DNA of 14,762 nt from the NCBI GenBank assembly GCA_049433545.1, contig JBMTEY010000056.1:1-14762 (forward strand). Direction: 5' to 3'. The stretch comes from Ga0077527 sp049433545 (GTDB taxonomy: Bacteria; Pseudomonadota; Gammaproteobacteria; Burkholderiales; SG8-41). A program made the translations under genes and the position numbers. This document shows positions 14,321 to 14,762 of this stretch, one piece after another (position 1 is the first letter of the stretch; every line of letters starts with the position of its first letter). The notes beneath the pieces are model-generated. The model did no database searches. It was not told the origin of the DNA and saw only the letters and a program-made list of their open reading frames with translations.

Positions 14321-14762
14321 CTACGATTCTCCGGCGATGACCATCGCCTCGAGTTCCTGACGGATGTATTCCAGTACCAGGTCGCCGACGTTTTCGGCCA
14401 GGCAGTCGAACTCCGTCACGTCGTCCATCGCGCGCAGCCAGGTCAGCTGGCGCTTGGCGAGCTGGCGCGTCGCGGCAATGCCCTGTTCGCGGAGCTCGTC
14501 ACGGCTGATTTTCCCGGTCATGTGGTCCCAGGCCTGGCGGTAGCCGACGCAGCGCATCGACGGCATGTCGGGTTCCAGGGCGTAATCGTCGCGCAGCCTG
14601 CGCAGTTCTTCCACCAGGCCGGCTGACAACATGGCGTCGAAGCGCTGCGCGATGCGATCGTGCAGCGCGGCGCGGTCGCCGGGCACCAGGGAGATGCGGA
14701 TCGGCGTGTACGGAAAATAGACGTACTTGGGCTTTTTCAGCAGGTCGGTCATCGACCTGCCG
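14321..14762 (-). CDS. miaA: tRNA dimethylallyltransferase, C-terminal part (runs off the right edge)
   Basis: The frame is open through the right edge, so the start lies outside the window and the ATG at 14752 is internal (GRSMTDLLKK). About 147 of the usual roughly 310 residues are present. The visible part contains the conserved RISLVPGDRAALHDRI, the segment MPSMRCVGYRQAWDHMTGK and TRQLAKRQLTWLR, which contact the tRNA anticodon stem. MiaA adds the dimethylallyl group to A37 of tRNAs that read codons starting with U. The P-loop half is not in the window. The neighbouring convergent gene ends 7 bp away, with no clear terminator between. Confidence 0.95.
   Translation of the reverse strand, partial: GRSMTDLLKKPKYVYFPYTPIRISLVPGDRAALHDRIAQRFDAMLSAGLVEELRRLRDDYALEPDMPSMRCVGYRQAWDHMTGKISRDELREQGIAATRQLAKRQLTWLRAMDDVTEFDCLAENVGDLVLEYIRQELEAMVIAGES

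Noticed and set aside
1..14762. CRISPR arrays, insertion sequences, tRNA or rRNA genes, defence or secretion islands
   Set aside because: No spaced direct repeats, transposase-like proteins, cloverleaf-like sequences or such gene families were seen.

Overview
This looks like a chromosomal segment of a GC-rich betaproteobacterium, most likely Burkholderiales or a relative. The evidence is the set of families and their order: a Bug/TctC-type solute-binding protein, and the run exbB-exbD-lpxK-Trm112-kdsB-adk facing xseA, which is a neighbourhood I know from Burkholderiales and Neisseriales. Species cannot be assigned from the sequence alone. GTG starts are frequent (OCD-like gene, pfp, kdsB, exbB, uup, possibly lpxK).

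Layout. (1) 1-1935, plus strand: the 3' part of a tripartite-tricarboxylate-type binding protein, then an ornithine-cyclodeaminase-family gene. A strong bidirectional terminator (1949-1981) separates them from the convergent block. (2) 1999-9366, minus strand, in transcription order: exbB, exbD, lpxK, a Trm112-like zinc protein, kdsB; then, after a 102-bp gap with its own promoter, adk and pfp; then, after a 184-bp gap with its own promoter and a structured leader, hppA. The first half serves the envelope (lipid A kinase, CMP-Kdo synthesis, a proton-driven ExbB/ExbD motor). The second half is an energy module: adenylate kinase, a PPi-type phosphofructokinase and a K+-independent H+-pumping pyrophosphatase. 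(3) 9367-9752: a 386-bp divergent intergenic region with the exbB promoter, an inverted pair of DnaA-box-like 9-mers and a 70-bp island of about 80% AT. (4) 9753-14313, plus strand: uup (ABC-F ATPase), a small protein of unknown function, xseA broken by a one-base frameshift, and a protein made of two cyclic-nucleotide-binding domains with no output domain. (5) 14321 to the right edge, minus strand: the C-terminal half of miaA.

Most of the window is ordinary housekeeping DNA. The points worth a second look are: the hybrid phosphoryl-donor signature of the phosphofructokinase next to hppA and adk; the three-hairpin leader of hppA; the DnaA-box/AT-rich intergenic region; the xseA frameshift; and two plus-strand genes (uup, xseA) whose -10 boxes sit so close to the start codon that their transcripts may be leaderless. 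I found no mobile element, CRISPR array, tRNA or rRNA, and no convincing new multi-gene system.
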